Counted from the stretch's first letter, positions 31,380 through 45,800 are shown. The stretch: 64,000 nt of DNA from Mixophyes australis (GCA_036250195.1 JAVHZZ010000001.1:382829407-382893406); one strand, 5' to 3'. The notes: generated by a model from the sequence alone, not told the origin. A program made the numbers and translations.

Positions 31380-33140
31380 TAGATTACTTTAACATCCTCA
31401 TTGGCAACCTAACTAACCCAGTGTCCATCAATCTTCTCACCCTTTTTTCCTTCTTTGGCCTCTCAAAATGGATCTCTTCCCCTACTTACTGTCTCAGTCA
31501 CTCCCTTGATCTTGTCTTCTCCAAACAATGTGCTCTTTCTGACTTTTTCAACTCTCCCTTCCCACTCTTACCACTATTTCCTCTCCTTGACTATTTCCTC
31601 ATCTTCTGCACCCCTCCCCATGTCCGAAGCAATCCTAAATAGTCATAATGTTTATACTTCTGATCCTGCTATTTCTTTGCTTGAAGCTCTTCTCTCCCCT
31701 CTATCCAACCTGGCCTGTCCAACCAGGTGGCCTTCCTATATAACCACACTACCACAACTCTTGGATTTGCTGCCGCCGCCTCTACTGTCCACCTTTGTCA
31801 TTTTAAACCCCATCCCTGGCACTCCAAACTTACCCAGTTCCATATAAAATGCACTTGTACTACCGAACACCACTGGAAGAAATTCTGCTCCCCTCCTTGT
31901 TCATTATTTTAATCTATTTCTCTACATTGTCATCTTCTTTTCATCCTTTAAACATGCTCTGTCTCACCATTAATAAATGAACAAACTCAAATTTGACCCC
32001 ATTCTATTCATTAACTACTGCCCCATTTCTCTTCTCCCCTTTGCCTCTTTCCTTGTCTACAACTGTCTGACCAGTTTCCTCTCTTTCAACTCCCTCCTTG
32101 ATCCTCTCCAATCTGGCTTCCACCACCATCACCACTCCACAGACACTGCCTTGACCAAAGTCACCAATGATCTTCTCTCAGCCAAATCATCCTAGACCTG
32201 TCTACGGCCCTTGACACCATATATCTCCCTCAGCTGCTGCGCTCCATTCATACCATTGGCCTTTCTGACACTGTCCTTTCATGGTTCACCTCTTACTTCA
32301 TCAACTGCTCCTTCTCAGTTTCTACCTCTGGTTCCTTACTTATCCACACTTCCTGTAGAAGTCCCTCAGTGTTTTTTATCTTTGGCCCTCTGCTCTTTCC
32401 TCTGTACAACTTCTTTCTGAATGAACTCATCAGTTCCTTCGACCTCCATTATCACCTCTATGCTGACGACACACAAATGTATCTCTCTTTTCCTGATTAC
32501 CGATTTCTCCCCTTCCCTCCTCTCTCGGGTGTCAAGTTGTCTCTTTTCCATCTCCTCCTGGATGTTCGTCAGCTTTCTCACACTTAACCTGGCCAAAACT
32601 GAACTGATTGTCTTCCATCCTGACCTATCCATCGTTGTTGACAACACCACTATCATTTTGGTTCCCTAACTCTGCTGCCTGAGTGTCAGTTTTGACTCCT
32701 TTCTCTCCTCCACCCCCCACATTCAATTTCTTGCCCAATCATACCACTTTCAGCTCCGCAATATTGCTCTAATCAGACCCTTCAACTCTAATGATGCCTC
32801 CACTTCTCATATCTACTCACTATTAATTTCTTGTCTCGACTACTGCAACCTTCTACTTTATGGCCTCTCTAGCTCCCATTTTGATCTATACTTTAAGTTG
32901 CAGTTAGACTTATTTTCCTCTCTCACCGCTACACATCTTTCTCCCTTCTCTGCCAAGCCATACATTGGCTCTCCTTACCTTACAGAATCCTCTACAAACT
33001 CTTCACCCTCATCCTCAGGCCCTCTCAAACTCCACTGCTCACTACATCTCCAATCTCATCTCCGTACATCCTCCCTAGCGGCCAGTGAGTGTCTTGTCAC
33101 CTCCTCTCCGGTAACCACATTTCATTCCCGAATCTAAGAT
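31380..33140 (+). pseudogene. L2 endonuclease/reverse transcriptase pseudogene (copy 1)
   Basis: Fragments lie in shifting frames. The endonuclease end is near 31420-31520 (LSKWISSPTYCLSHSLDLVF). The RT fingers are near 32100-32195 ([30 protein letters not shown]). A motif A remnant lies near 32195-32215 ([10 protein letters not shown]), followed by GLSDTVLSWFTSYF and the catalytic YADDTQMYLSF near 32455-32490. The C-terminal domain (SCLDYCNLLLYGLSS near 32835) is near the end. Both Asp residues of YADD are retained, but frameshifts and stops separate every block and part of motif A to B is missing. The enzyme would copy the LINE RNA at a nicked target; this copy cannot. Confidence 0.85.
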
Positions 33141-33263
33141 TTCTCTCATACAACCTCCCACAAGTGAAACAATCTCCTCCTTTATCAGATTATCCCCTAG
33201 CATGCATAGTTTCAAACAGCCCTTGGTAATCCACCTGTACATAAAAGCCTACCAGTTCTCTGC

Positions 33264-33267
<4 letters not shown>

Positions 33268-33300
<33 letters not shown>
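33268..33300 (+). repeat. (TAA)n tail of L2 copy 1
   Basis: A run of AAT triplets immediately downstream of the L2 3' region, consistent with the simple-repeat tails of this LINE group. Confidence 0.9.
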
Positions 33301-33302
<2 letters not shown>

Positions 33303-36300
33303 TAATGATGCATTTCATGTAAGAAAAAAAGGCTAACTTGCATACCTTCTGATGGGACTTTGTATTTCACATATGCATGTGCCTAACCTGCACTGACTGT
33401 CTACATATGGCAGGGGCTTGTTGACAAATTTTAGCCCTGGGGGAGGGGCGATACTTGACTCAGCAGGCTATTAGGAACATTTTAAAGGAAAAATATGAAG
33501 GTAGCTCACTGACCAGGCCCAAGGCATCTCACTATGGGACCGGCAGATGCCCCTCTGACCCCCAGCCCAGCCGACCCCAGGCATCGGCAGGTAACATACA
33601 ACCAGAGCATACTTATTATCAGATTCCAATGGAAACGTTTCTTGAGATCAGCTTGTATTTGAATATGGGCGTATGTGTGTGCAAGTTACATGCACTTTTT
33701 TATATGCATGTTTAGTTCACATTGAGTCTGAAAATTAATCAGGCCCTATATAACATATAAACATAGCTAAACATAACTACACTGTATGTTTCTTGAAATG
33801 TATAAAACAAATTTGTGGGTAAATTTGGTTAAAAAAAAATCCATTGTGATTTAGAAAAACAGCCACCTGTAATATACTACTAAATATAGAATGCAAACAT
33901 AATCCAATTTCACAGTGTAAAACATCAAGGCTTCTCATATATAGGAGCATTTCAGATTTTAACACTATTTTTAAGGAACTGCTGGAGCAAATATAACATT
34001 TTACATATTTGTGCCTTGAAAGCATTCCTATCAGTTTTGTGTTAAAATGCAAAATGGATTTTTAACGGTGCATTGACACTTACATTGTTAATGTGCCTTC
34101 AGGCATGTAATTAGCTAAGGAATTTTAATCTTTTATATTCCATAGTTTGATCAGAATGCTAAGGCTCAGAGGAGCTATAAAGTATTGACCAGAATCTTTG
34201 ATAAAAGGAAGCTCTAATCACCACTTGAATGTATTTTACATAAACTTGAATGCACATCATTAGTTCAGCATAACTATATTAGATGAGTTGTATTTTTCTT
34301 CCTTTATGTGTCGCAAGTCTTTTTCTCAAGTTAAAAAAAAATGACATTAATGTTAAGCATGTCCCTTTACTAAAATATTAAATTAGGGAAAAATGATTGT
34401 GTGTAAATACACAAAAAGAATTTTTAGAAAACTACCATCTGTATAGTAGTACAGAAAGAATAATGTACCACACGCTCTATTGAATGGGTAGGAGGAAACA
34501 GACGAAGCAGTCCACATAGTTGATGTAATATCTATCGAAGGCAATACTGGCTATAGTCTTTTCAAATTCCATTGTGAATTACTTGTGTTCACAGCATCCT
34601 TTATGTATAAAAAGTAGTTTCTTATGCATTGTTGTCTTTAAGTGTAGAATTCATCAGTTTCTTAAAAGTATTGTAATCTTTTAATAAATCTTAAACTTTT
34701 AAATACATTTTTTATCCAGTTTTAAGCTGATCATGTTTGTCTTCTTTCTTTCATTTTTAGTATATATTCAATATTGAAAAAGGGCACATTTTTGGAAAAA
34801 AGTTACTTTAATATACAAATTAATCACTTAGCTTATGAAACAAAGGTCCAGGTGATATTTAGATATGGAAAGAAATCAGTCACAAAAAGTCCCTCAAAAC
34901 TATTGAATGTGCTCATTGGATTTGCCAGTCCGTTACCAAAATTCCACTCCTTTAGAGGGACAGAATAACTATACAGCCTATCACTAGTTTTACTAGAATT
35001 ATTAAGACTATATAAATAACACTAATTGAGGTTACTGAGGGTGATTGAAGTTCTAATTTTTGTTAATTTGAGTGTCTCTGGCATCACAATATAATTTGTA
35101 AATTATATTTTGGGAATTGTTATATAACATAATATAATAATCAGGGCTATATCAAGAAGATTTTAAAATTCATAGCCAGATGATTAATTTGTGTGTTGAT
35201 TGAAATTACAAACAATGCTTCATGTTATGAGTTAAGTCTATAAAGAGACAAAAAAATGAAAGGTCTCAACTTGCTAACAACCTTAGGTGTATTGATTACA
35301 TACTCTGGGAATTAATTTTAATTAATAATATTATCTAAAGTAAAGATAAATCAATGTAAAAGATAATAATAATGTTGTCTCCTCAATATGAACTTGATAA
35401 ATTACACAAATAACAAAGAAATTGCTACCACTGTTTTCTCATTATGAAGAAAAATACTAAAAAAAGCTTTATATTTAAATATTTGTTTCAAGAAATACTC
35501 ACTTATTAGTTGATGCATATATATATATATATATATATATGATTGATTAGGCAGCACATTTATTCCCATCACAGTACTATTGATTTTATTTATCTCACTT
35601 TAACTGAAACTTCTCAGAACTGAGCTCACAAATTTTAAATAAATAATAACACAATTTCCAACTTTTAATCAATTATCTCCCCCACAGAATGCACCAAAAG
35701 AAAGCCTCTTTATCTTTATGGTGAAAATGGTATGGTTTTGATGTTGGTACCTACCTACAGTAATAAGAATAAAAGATATTTACCTAAAATAATTTAGTCA
35801 GTTTATTGATCATCTATTCCATTTGGAATTCCTTTGCCTTCCAATAGAATTAAAATAGAAAACGCTTAACAAGTGACATGAACTTGCTTCCAGAAAAGCC
35901 GAACTGTGAGTGAATGAATAAGTGCCTGTACACAAACAAACAGTCAGAGCGACTGGATTCTGATTGGCTGGAGCATGGTAAAATATTATGTTGGCTGGAT
36001 CACATAGACCCCTCATGAGTAATGACTTAAATTATTTTTAAGTCTGATTTGATAGTTAGTCAGGTCTACTTGCAAGTTGCATTTAACTTAAAATTTGCTT
36101 TTGTAGTAAATTAAAGCAAATTCAACCCATGATGTTAGATATGTATATTGTATATAAATAGAATACAAACATTTTGGTGTAAGACAAAGTTGGAATTTTT
36201 CCTATCAAAATCCTGCACTTGCAGAAATAGTTTTCCATCAATTGCAGGGATATATTCCATGTATTTTTTAATGATGCACATAGATAGGCAACAGTTAATA

Positions 36301-38443
36301 ATCTTGACAATCATATCAAAAGATAAAAGAGAAAGGAATAATTTGCATTTAGCTAATCACTCAGTCCCATCTACTTGATCGACGGTTATGATGACACGGG
36401 CAGGGTTAGTACAGCTGCAGAAACTAGAACAATAAAAGATTTTCCATTAACATTTTTGTAAAGCACTGTAAGTGGGTCTTTGATCTGAATGTGTCAAGTT
36501 TTCTCCTGGCTAATGTATTTTTATATTCAGTACAAAACATGAGAATGCAATGACTCTGAAAAGGGAACCAAAAACTAAGCAGGACTACATAAGGTGGCAA
36601 TAGCCAACTTTATTATGCTAATGCTTCTCTGACTCACCATCCAAAAAATAATTTAGGACATTTTAGGGTCTACTGTGCATTCAACTGAAAATGTATTTTG
36701 TTCAACCAATACAAACAGGTAACTAGGAAACAAAATTATTACATTTTCATGTATTTCATTGCTTAATTTTTCCTTTTACTATGCTGCAACACATGTGGAT
36801 TAGTGTGTTACAGTGAAAACTTATTTGCGCCTTTTACTAAAATTTGATAATTTGCTATTGAACATATATTACATCCCTAGCTGGAATACAATAGATCAAT
36901 ACTGCTGAATGAAATTTGCCACCCTTTAGGTACTGAGTTTCATTATTTATTTTTAGGTCCACTGTGAAAGCAACTCTCTCAAAACCGCATTGGCTATTAC
37001 TCCTCTCTTCTCTTGTGACTTCAGTCATTCAAACACTACAACAAGGATTTCAGAAAGAAAGTACACGGTAACTGCAATCATGTGCGCTCCCCTAGTCACC
37101 ACAGTTACAGGCAGGTCATAAGCCTATTTGTACACAACATAATTATGTAATAGAGTGTCAAATACATAAGATAGCATAGTGTCTTGACAGTTATTAATAA
37201 ATGTAAAACCCTAATTTTCCATATAAATTGTAATTTAATACAAACCTCTATTAGTTCATTTTTGAATATAAGTCCGTGTTCATGCCGTATCTTGCATTGA
37301 CACTTATGACTACCGATGACTTGATAGGCAGAATGGGGAAGAGAAGGGGCAGATGCGGCCGATTCAAGTCATGTGTTTCTCGTAAGTATGTCTACGTTCA
37401 GCCATATCACTTGCATCAGTTACAAGGCAGTTGTAAGTGTCGACTGATGCGATGACTGATATGGCATAGTCTTTGTTTTAAAAACTACACATACATGGGC
37501 CAGTAGATACCATCGAACATGTGTATGCAAGGAAGATTGGCTATATAAACGCATTGTATGGACAGTATGCAAAGCATCTTGATTTATGTATTTAATGTAA
37601 AAAAAACAACATATTTTTATTAATAATTATACTGTTAAGAGTGGTTAATTTATTTTAATATTTTTTTAATGAATATATACTTATGCTTATACTGCTGTTG
37701 TGTTTCTTTACATACGTAACATTTAGGCAGAGCGTACTAATATCCAGATTCAAATTGAAATGTATATTGTGATATGTTTGGATTTTAATACAATCAGAAC
37801 TAAGCACAAGTTCTGTGCTCTTTTTTTATAGGCAAGTTGCATGCCCTGGTGTTTACCCCTTGAAAAAATCAAAAGGAATCTTCTTTCCTCCAGTAGTCCA
37901 TCTGGAAATTACAAATAAGCAATGTGAATAGTTGGATACAACTTGATATAAAATTGCTGCAACACTAATTATTTAAGTACTATCAGCTGGAGAGACTGTT
38001 AAACTGTTTCTTAGCTGCACAATCATTCTGCTGTGATGTATAAGACTCAATGGGCACTCACGATGTTCAGTAACATGATAGCACATATAGTGCTCTTTCA
38101 TTCTCCAGTATAAGTTAAGTTGCTGACTTCTGCATGTTAATTATTCTGCTATCATTCTGTGTATAAAATTTACCTAGACATTGCTCTGTTACCGACTTTG
38201 CCTTTTCCTCTGACTTGGAAATGCCGCTCATCAACCAGTCATTAACACCATATGTGTATAAATCTTGGAGACAAAAAGAACTGGTAAGCTCATCTAGATC
38301 TAATGTAAAAGGGGCTGCTAGAAGAGAACAGCATGAGTTGATTTGTTTATTGATGTTCACAAAATGTTTTAGTACAAAATAGGCAGATAAGTTATCATCT
38401 CATCAATTGTTTGAATGGCTTAGACTTTTTCTGTTACACCCCC
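33301..38443. other. Unannotated AT-rich sequence
   Basis: No gene recognised over about 5 kb. A (TA)n tract lies at 35516-35540. 37260-37560 has a less AT-rich composition, with short internal inverted motifs (ATATCACTTGCATCAGT near 37405 versus CTGATGCGATGACTGATAT near 37443), possibly a small DNA transposon, but no ends were found. Confidence 0.45.
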
Positions 38444-38640
38444 CAGGGGCGGGCTGGCCCGGGGGGAGGGGGGCAGCTCAGTCAGACCGCTATTAGAGCC
38501 GGGGGGTAGGCCGGCCGCCCCCCGGGTGCAATATAGCACATTTTCACCGGCGGCAGATGCGGCCACGTCAGCGCACAGGCTCACAGAGGTGCATTAGAAC
38601 CTTTGGTGAGAATGGAACGTGGACTTTAACACCAGAGACA
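38444..38640. mobile_element. hAT-like left terminus with GC-rich body
   Basis: CAGGGGCGGGCTGGCCCGG starts here and resembles the ends at 7013 and 26045. A GC-rich stretch to about 38590 follows. A right end was not found, so it is a truncated copy. Confidence 0.5.
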
Positions 38641-39144
38641 GACATTCTGAATACTTAGGTATGACAATTTGACTATGTCATAATTCTAGAACTTTATTAG
38701 CAATGTTTTCTGATAATAGCAATGGGGTTTGTGGTAATTTATCTCACTCATACTGTCTTTTCATCCTCATTGTCTTATCATCATAAACATGTATCAGTTT
38801 TACGGAAGAAACTGCGAGAACATAGTGATTTTTGCTAAACTGAAGAAATATATGTTTGAAGTCAGTGAACTGTAATTTCTGTGTATATTATCTATAGAAA
38901 TAGTTTAAATACATATTCTACTAAGGTTCAGACAAATGTAAACTGAGCTTTACCTAGGATTCTGATGTATGTGCAGACAATCATAGAATTTGACAAATAT
39001 TGGATAGTTTATGACGGGATTTCCACTATAATTTCACTCATTACAGCATCAAACAAAAAGGAAGCAAATTCCTCACTGTTGACTTTAGAAACCATTTTAA
39101 CCTTTGAATAGCTAAAATCAGCCTCTATAACAGAACTAATTATA

Positions 39145-40689
39145 CAGTCATAGCCAAACGTTTTGAGAATGACACAAATATTATTTTTAACAAAGTCTTC
39201 TGCTTCAGTGTTTTTAGACCTTTTGTCAGATGTTGCTATGGAGTACTGAATTAAAATTACACACATTTCATAAGTGTCAAAGGCTTTTATTGACAAGTAA
39301 ATTTAGTTTATACAAAGTTATGCAAAGTGTCAATATTTGTAGTATTGACTCTTCTATTTGAAAACCTCTGCAATTTGCCCTGGCATGCTGTCAATCAACT
39401 TCTGGGCCACATTCTGACTGGTGGCCGCCAATTTTTGCCTAATAAATGCTTGGACTTTGTGAAAATTTGTGGGTTTTTGTTTGTCCCCCCGTCTCTTAAG
39501 GATTGTCCACAAGTTCTCAATGGAATTGAGGTCTGCGGAGTTTCCTGGCCATGGACCCAAAATTTAAATTTTTTGATCCCCGAGCTACTTAGTTATCACT
39601 TTTGCCTTATGGAAAGGTGCTCCATCATGCTGGAAAATGCATTGTTTGTCACCAAGCTATTTTTGGATGGTTGGGAGAAGTTGCTCTTGGAGGATGTTTT
39701 GGTACCATTATTTATTCATGGCTGTGTTCTTAGGCAAAATTGTGAGTGAGCCCACTCACTTGGCTGAGAAGCAACCCTATGTTTTACTGTTGGCATGACA
39801 CAGGATTGATGGTATCGCTCACCTTTCCTTCTCCGGACAAGCATTTTTCCAGATGCCCCAAACAACCTGAAAAGGGATTCATCAGAGAAAATTACTTTTC
39901 CCCGGTCCGCAACAGTCCAATCCCTGTACCTATTGCAGAATATTAATCTGTCCCTGATGTCTTTCCTGGAAAGAAGTGGCTTCATTGCTGGCCTTCTTTG
40001 CACCAGGACATCCTTCAAAAATCTTCAACTCACTGTGCATGCAGATGCACTCACACCTTCCTGCTGCCATTCCTAAGCAAGCTCTGCATGGGTGTGCCCT
40101 GATCCCACTGCTGAATCAGCATTAGGAGACGGGTCCTGGCGCTTGCTGGATGTTCTTGGGTGCCACAAAGCCTTCTTATCAACTATTCAACCTCCCTCAT
40201 TGAAGTTCTTGACGATCCGATAAATGGTTGATTTAGGTGCAATCTTACTAGCAGCAATATCCTTGCCTGTGAATCCTTTTTTGTGCAAAACAATGATCAA
40301 TGCACTTGTTTCCTTGCAAGTAACCATGTTAACAGATGAAGAATAATGATTTCAAGCACCACCATCCAGTCTGTTAATCTAAAATCTGTCAATCAGCATT
40401 ACAGAGTGATCTCTAGCTTTGTCCTCGTCAACACTCTCACCTGTGTTAACGAGAGAATCATTGACCTGATGTCAGCTGGTCCTTGTGTGGCAGAGCTGAA
40501 ATGCAGTGGAAATGTTGTTTTGGGGATAAAGTTCATTGTCATGGCAAATATGGACTTTGAAATTAATTCCAATTCATCTGATCACTTTCTTCATGATGTT
40601 CTGGAGTGTAGGCAAATCATAAAAACTGGGGCAGCAGACTTTGTGAAAAATAATGTTTGTGTAATTCTCAAAACTTTTGGCCATGACTA
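39145..40689 (-). mobile_element. Full-length Tc1-like transposon
   Basis: Flanked by TA at 39143-39144 and 40690-40691. The left end CAGTCATAGCCAAACGTTTTG and the right end CAAAACTTTTGGCCATGACT are inverted repeats of each other, continuing with GAGAATGACACAAA and TTTGTGTAATTCTC. Length of 1545 bp fits a complete Tc1 element. The transposase lies on the minus strand and is broken. Confidence 0.93.
39362..40330 (-). pseudogene. Tc1 transposase pseudogene
   Basis: Start ATG at about 40328 on the minus strand gives MVTCKETSALIIVLHKKGFT, then KDIAASKIAPKSTIYRIVKN, the paired-type DNA-binding domain that binds the terminal repeats. Further on RRPAMKPLLSRKDIRDRLIF, VIFSDESLFRLFG (first catalytic Asp in SDES) and GPWPGNSADLNSIENLWTIL (third position; usual WP..SPDLNPIE) are seen. 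Stops and frameshifts occur between blocks, for instance near 40185, 40070 and 39905, and a deletion lies near 39770. Length is near the family's 340 codons. A cut-and-paste transposase, inactive as read. Confidence 0.88.
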
Positions 40690-40691
40690 TA

Positions 40692-41189
40692 AGTACCAGA
40701 TAATCATGTGGCACAGTATGTTTCAGTTAATTCTTTCACTGCCTCTTAGAGAAAAGTTAAGTAGTTATGGTTGCGAGAATGTAAAAACACTTGGATAATA
40801 AACCTTCATGCCCTGATAAAGCTTCTTATTGTACCATTTCTGTCCCTCATAACCAGTGTCCAGCAAAGTGTAGATATGAATATGTTGAGAAAGCTTACCT
40901 AGCCAGAACTTATTATGTTTTGCTAAAAGTTTGCATATATAGATTGTGATATCACTTATCTGAATCCGTGTTGAATGATATTGGTATCCACTGCCATCTG
41001 ATCAGGAAAATCAGGAAAGATTTTGTTCTCACTGCGGGTCATGTTCTGGAAAGCAACAAATCAATTTTTGGTGCATTACATTAACTTAAGATAAAGATCC
41101 AAAGCCCTCCTCTAGATGTTACTTCATATTAAAACCAGCTAGATTCTTCGCAAATCACAAATTGTAGCATCCCTAACACATTTTCTTTA
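40692..41189. other. Unannotated sequence
   Basis: AT-rich; no gene or repeat recognised between the Tc1 element and the 3' end of the next LINE. Confidence 0.45.
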
Positions 41190-42880
41190 TCTGTCTAGAT
41201 TGAACAAACAAAGGTCTTTAGTGTCATCATCATCATTATCACTTTTTTGTAAGTCAGAGTGAAGCACAGCTGAATGGTCAGAGTAACACATCACACAAAT
41301 ACAATCACATATAAAAACAAAACAAGTACAGATGAGGTTGACAAAGGAATTGTAGTGTGAGACAATGCTGGTATAAGCAGAGTTAGTGGGACTCAAAGTT
41401 GACAAGTAACTAGAGCTAGTAGAACATGCAGAGGTAGTGCTCATAGATAAGGATATGGTATAGAGATGAATTAGATTTTGAGACTTTACTTGAAAGACTG
41501 AAGGTTGGGCTAGAGACTGGTCATGCAGGTAGGGAATTCCATAAGTGGGGAGCAGCATCAGAGAAGTTTTGGAAGCAGGAGTGAGAGGTGGCTACTAAAG
41601 AGGAGGAGCAGCTGAGCTTAGAGGCAGATCAAAGAGAGCAACGAGGAGTTCATCTTTTAGAGAGATAAAAGTTGAAGGGGAGGAGTTTGTGAGAGCTTTG
41701 AAGGTGATAATTTAATTCTGGAGACAATGGGGAGCTAGTGTAGGGATTTACAGAGTGGTGCAGTGTCAATTGAGTGGGGAGAGAGAAATATCAGCATTTA
41801 AGATGGATTGAAGGAGTTTGCAGATATCAAGACAGAATATAATGAGAGAATGAATAAGGATTTTAGTAATGTTCTGAGTGAGAATAGGGCAGTATTCTGG
41901 CAATGTTTTAAAGGTAGAGGTGGTAAGACAATGCAAGGAAATGGAACAAAACTGAGTATGGAATTATGGATGACACTAGGCAGTGAGCATGGGGAAAATG
42001 CAAGGGTGTGATGTTATCAACAAAAAGGGGGACTAGAGAAGGGTGGTGACACTAGGAGGGTGAGGATGATCAGTTACATTTTAGACATGCTGAGCTTCAG
42101 GTAGCTTTGTGACATTCAGGAGCAGATGGCAGAGAGACAATTGGACACATGGGATACAAAAGAAGGAGATGGTCAGGGAAATAGATGTATATTAGTATGA
42201 CATGTGCATAAAGGTGGTGTTGAGCAAAAGAGCATTTTATTTCACTGAGGAAAGAAGTATAAAGAGAGAAAATTATAAGACCAAGCACAGAGTCTTGAGG
42301 AATTAGAACAGATAGAGGGAGTGGAGAGGAGGAAATGTCAGTATTAGATACATTGAAGGAGCTTTCAGAAATATAAAAGGTAAACTAGGAGAGAACAATA
42401 CTTTGAAGTTCAATGGAGTGAAGAGTGTCAATGAGAAGAATGTGGTCAACTATATTGAAAGCAGTAAATTGGCCCTGGAGAATGATTAGGGAGAAGTAAC
42501 CTTTTGACTTAGCCATAACTAGATCAGTGGTCGCTTTAGTAAAAGCCATCTATGTGGCTTTAAGGGGGCAAATTGCAGAGGGTCAAGAAGAGAGTGAGCA
42601 GAGACAATGAGGGTCAGACATCTTCTCAAGTAGCTTGTAAGCAATGGGGAAGAAAGATATGGAACAGTGACTGTAGAGAGATGTAGGGTCAAGAGATGGC
42701 TTCTAGAGGTTAGATGACCACATGATTGCAGATGGCTGGCAAGGTGTAATTGGAGATTAACAGGTTAAAAAGGTGAGCAAGGTGCAGACAAACTTTGGGA
42801 TAGAGGTTGTGGAGGAGTTGGAAGAGAACAGGATAGGGGGTCAGATTAAGTTAAAAGTAGCAGAGAAGTGTGAAGACTTT
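41190..42880 (-). mobile_element. L2-type LINE, 5'-truncated (copy 2)
   Basis: Read on the minus strand it begins inside the RT. KGYFSLIILQGQFTAFNIVD (damaged motif A) is followed by LPLSVLIPQDSVLGLIIFSL and HHLYAHVILIYIYFPDHLLL, where YADD has become YAHV. The 3' region follows, ending in (GAT)n, seen as ATCATCATCATTATC near 41224. It is a separate insertion from copy 3, because RT motifs occur in both. Confidence 0.75.
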
Positions 42881-45800
42881 GTGTTTGGTAGCAGGAGAGA
42901 AATATAGAGATGGGAGGCACAAGTGGAACAACGAAAGAGGAAGATATGTCTTACAGCAGCGTTAAGAGTGGATCAAAGAAGAACAAGATGGGAGTGGAGG
43001 AGGTCAGTAAGGAGAAGGTTGCAGTAGTCAAGGCAGGTAATGATCAGTGAGTGGATAAGAGTTTGGTGGCATCACGGGAGAGGAAGGGTCTGATACGAGC
43101 AATGCTGCAGAGCTGTAAGTGACAGGACGGACCAAGAGATTGGATGTGGGGGCGAAAGAAAGGGAGGTGTTAAGGATGACATCCAGACCATGGACTTTGG
43201 GAACCAGACAGATAAAGCTGTTATAATGGAGAGGTCAGGAGGGTAGGAGACTCTTGCGGGAGGGGAGGCAATAAATTCAGTTTTGGCCATATGTTCTAGA
43301 AAACATAAGGACATCCAGGAGGAGAGGCAGTTGGACAAGCAAAAGAAAGGAAGGAGAAAGATCAGGTGGAGAATGGTAAAGTTGGGTTGCATCGGCTTAG
43401 AGGTGATATAGGAGGCAGAAGGAATTGATGAGTTCACCCAGGGAAGAGGTTTACAGAGATAAGAGCAGATAGCCAAGGAGAGTACCCTGATAGAATTTGA
43501 AAGGAAGGATAGATGGGTAGGGGAGGAACCAGAGGTAGAAACAGAAAGAGTTGCTGGAGAGGTAGGAGGTGAACCACAAGAGGACAGTGTCAGAAACACC
43601 TAAGGTGTGAAGGATGTGCAATAGTAGAGCGTGAGCCATGGTGTAGAAGGCCAAAGAGAGGTCCAGAATGATAAGCAGGGAGAAGTGGCCACTGGATTTG
43701 ACCAAAAGAAGATCATTGGTGACTTTGGTCACAGCAGTTTCGGTAGATTGGAGGGGGTATAAAACTGATTGGAGAGGATCTAGAATAAAGATGTCAAAGA
43801 GCTAACGCGTGAGATGTTTGCAAGCAAGCCACTCAAGTATTTTGGAGGCAAACGGGATGAGAGATGAGGCAGTAGTTAGAGAAGAAGATGGGGCCAATAT
43901 TGGTTCGTTTGATAATGGGTTAAGCAAGAGCATGTTTAAAGGATGAGGGGAAGATACCACTGAAGAAGGATCGATTGAAGGGGTGAGCAAGGTGGGCATT
44001 GGGGGGCAAAGATGGTGTGAGAGGTGGGATCCGGGGTGCAGGTTTAGCGATGAGAGAATAGTAGAAAAGAATGGATTTCAAGGAGCAAAAGCGGTTGTGG
44101 TTGGAACAAGTGGAGTGTTGAGTAGTGGGAGGCAGAAGACGGATGGGAGGATGAGATTTAGTGTCCGATGGACTCAACTGTAGATGTGAAAAGGAGGAAA
44201 AGTCAGTGGCATTGAGGGAGCATGGGAGAGGAGATGATGGTGTGCAAAAAAGGTGTGGGAGGTGGCGAATAGGCTCCAGGGATTGAAAGATTATAAGTAG
44301 ATGAAAGGTTAGCTGCATTACTATTTGGCAAGGCAGTCAATACAACTTTTGGATTAGAAGATATATTTGAAATGTAAAAAGTCTGCTATAGAACGAGATG
44401 AGACTTCCTCTGTTATGTGAGCATTTTTGAAGGAACCAGGTAAATTTGAGGTCATGGGGTATGAGTTTGGAACAGCGAAGGTGGACAGAAGAGTCAGGGG
44501 CAGCAGAGTCAAGATCTGTAGTGAGGGTATGGTTGAAGAGGGAGGATGCCTTGTTGAGACAGGTCAGGGTGGATAAAGGAGAGTTTCAATCGAGGAAGAG
44601 AAAATAGCAGACTCATGAGTATCAAGGTTGCATCTTGTGAAAGATGATTTAGGCAAGGGGAAGTGTGCAGGAGATGAAGAAAGAGTGAAGGAGAGGAATT
44701 GGTGGTGAGAGAGTGGGAAGGGAGAGTTGGAGAAGTCAGAAAGAATAAATTGATGGGAAAAGACAGTGGGTAGGGGAAGAGGTCAACTGTGAAAGGCTAA
44801 AGACGAAGAAAGATTAATAAGTTTGATGGACACTGGGTTAGACTGGTTGTCAATGGGGATGTTGAAGCCACCCAGGATGATAGAATAGGTTTCTGAGCAG
44901 AGGTGGTGGGCAGACAATGCTGCAAAATCAGGAAATTGTGACATTACACTGGAGATAGTAGATGACTGAGACATGGACATAAATGGAGTAGAGGAGTTGG
45001 ACAGAGTGGACCTGAAAGAAGGAGAATGAAAGGGAGGGATCAAGGGAGATGATGCAAAAGGCACAATTAGTAGAAATAAGGATGCCCTCATTTCCACATG
45101 GATGGTCATTAGGTCTGATAGAGTGGGTGAAGGAGATGTCCCCATAGGAGAGAGCAGCAGGGGAAGCAGTATTAGTGGAAGAGAACAAGATTTCAGTGAT
45201 GACAAGAAGGTTAAGGGAGTTGAAGATGAAAGGGTCATGGATAAACATTCCAGAGATTATATGAGAATGGGAGAGAGGAAATTTGGGAAATATGGATGAT
45301 TTTTTCAGGGTTGTTGGTGGATGGGCATGGGCTGGATCTGGAATGGAGATGACAACTTTGGGTGTGGGTTGGTATTGGAAAGGAGTGAAGACTCATGGTG
45401 TATATGTTAGATAGTGGAAGTTAGAGGGAAGAAAAGGGAGATGATAGAATAACGAATGAGTGGGCGGAAGGGTGATGGAAGGGAGAGAAAGGGGAGAAAG
45501 GAAAGGCAGAATGAGAGGCAGTAAAATAAGAGATGGATTCGAATTAGTTACACAGTAACATCCTACAGAATGACAAAGCAAAACAGAGTAATGGATTCAT
45601 GAACAAATAGTGAGATAATCATGATATAGATAAAAAAAATATGTAGCACATCAATGGGTACAGCACCAGGGTTAATATTTTGAACTGTTCATGAGAAAAC
45701 AAAGTTGGAAACTGGACTTCCACTACCAATAAGTTTAATTAAGTTCAGGAGTTTCAGGGTAATTTCAGATAACTTCAGAACTATCCAGGGTTAAGGACAG

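Larger units (their letters stand above)
30600..33300 (+). mobile_element. L2-type LINE, degraded (copy 1)
   Basis: A C/T-rich 5' leader (30600-31100) is shared, reversed, with 45.6-46.1 kb. Endonuclease and reverse transcriptase remnants follow, then a (TAA)n tail at 33268-33300. The RT motif order ([26 protein letters not shown]) and the family of copies in this window point to the CR1/L2 group. Confidence 0.8.

Noticed and set aside
40346..40798. 150-codon plus-strand frame
   Set aside because: It is antisense to the Tc1 transposase leader and runs over the transposon terminal repeat.
43072..43599. 175-codon minus-strand frame treated as a separate gene
   Set aside because: It is part of the decayed L2 reverse transcriptase and switches away from the protein frame.
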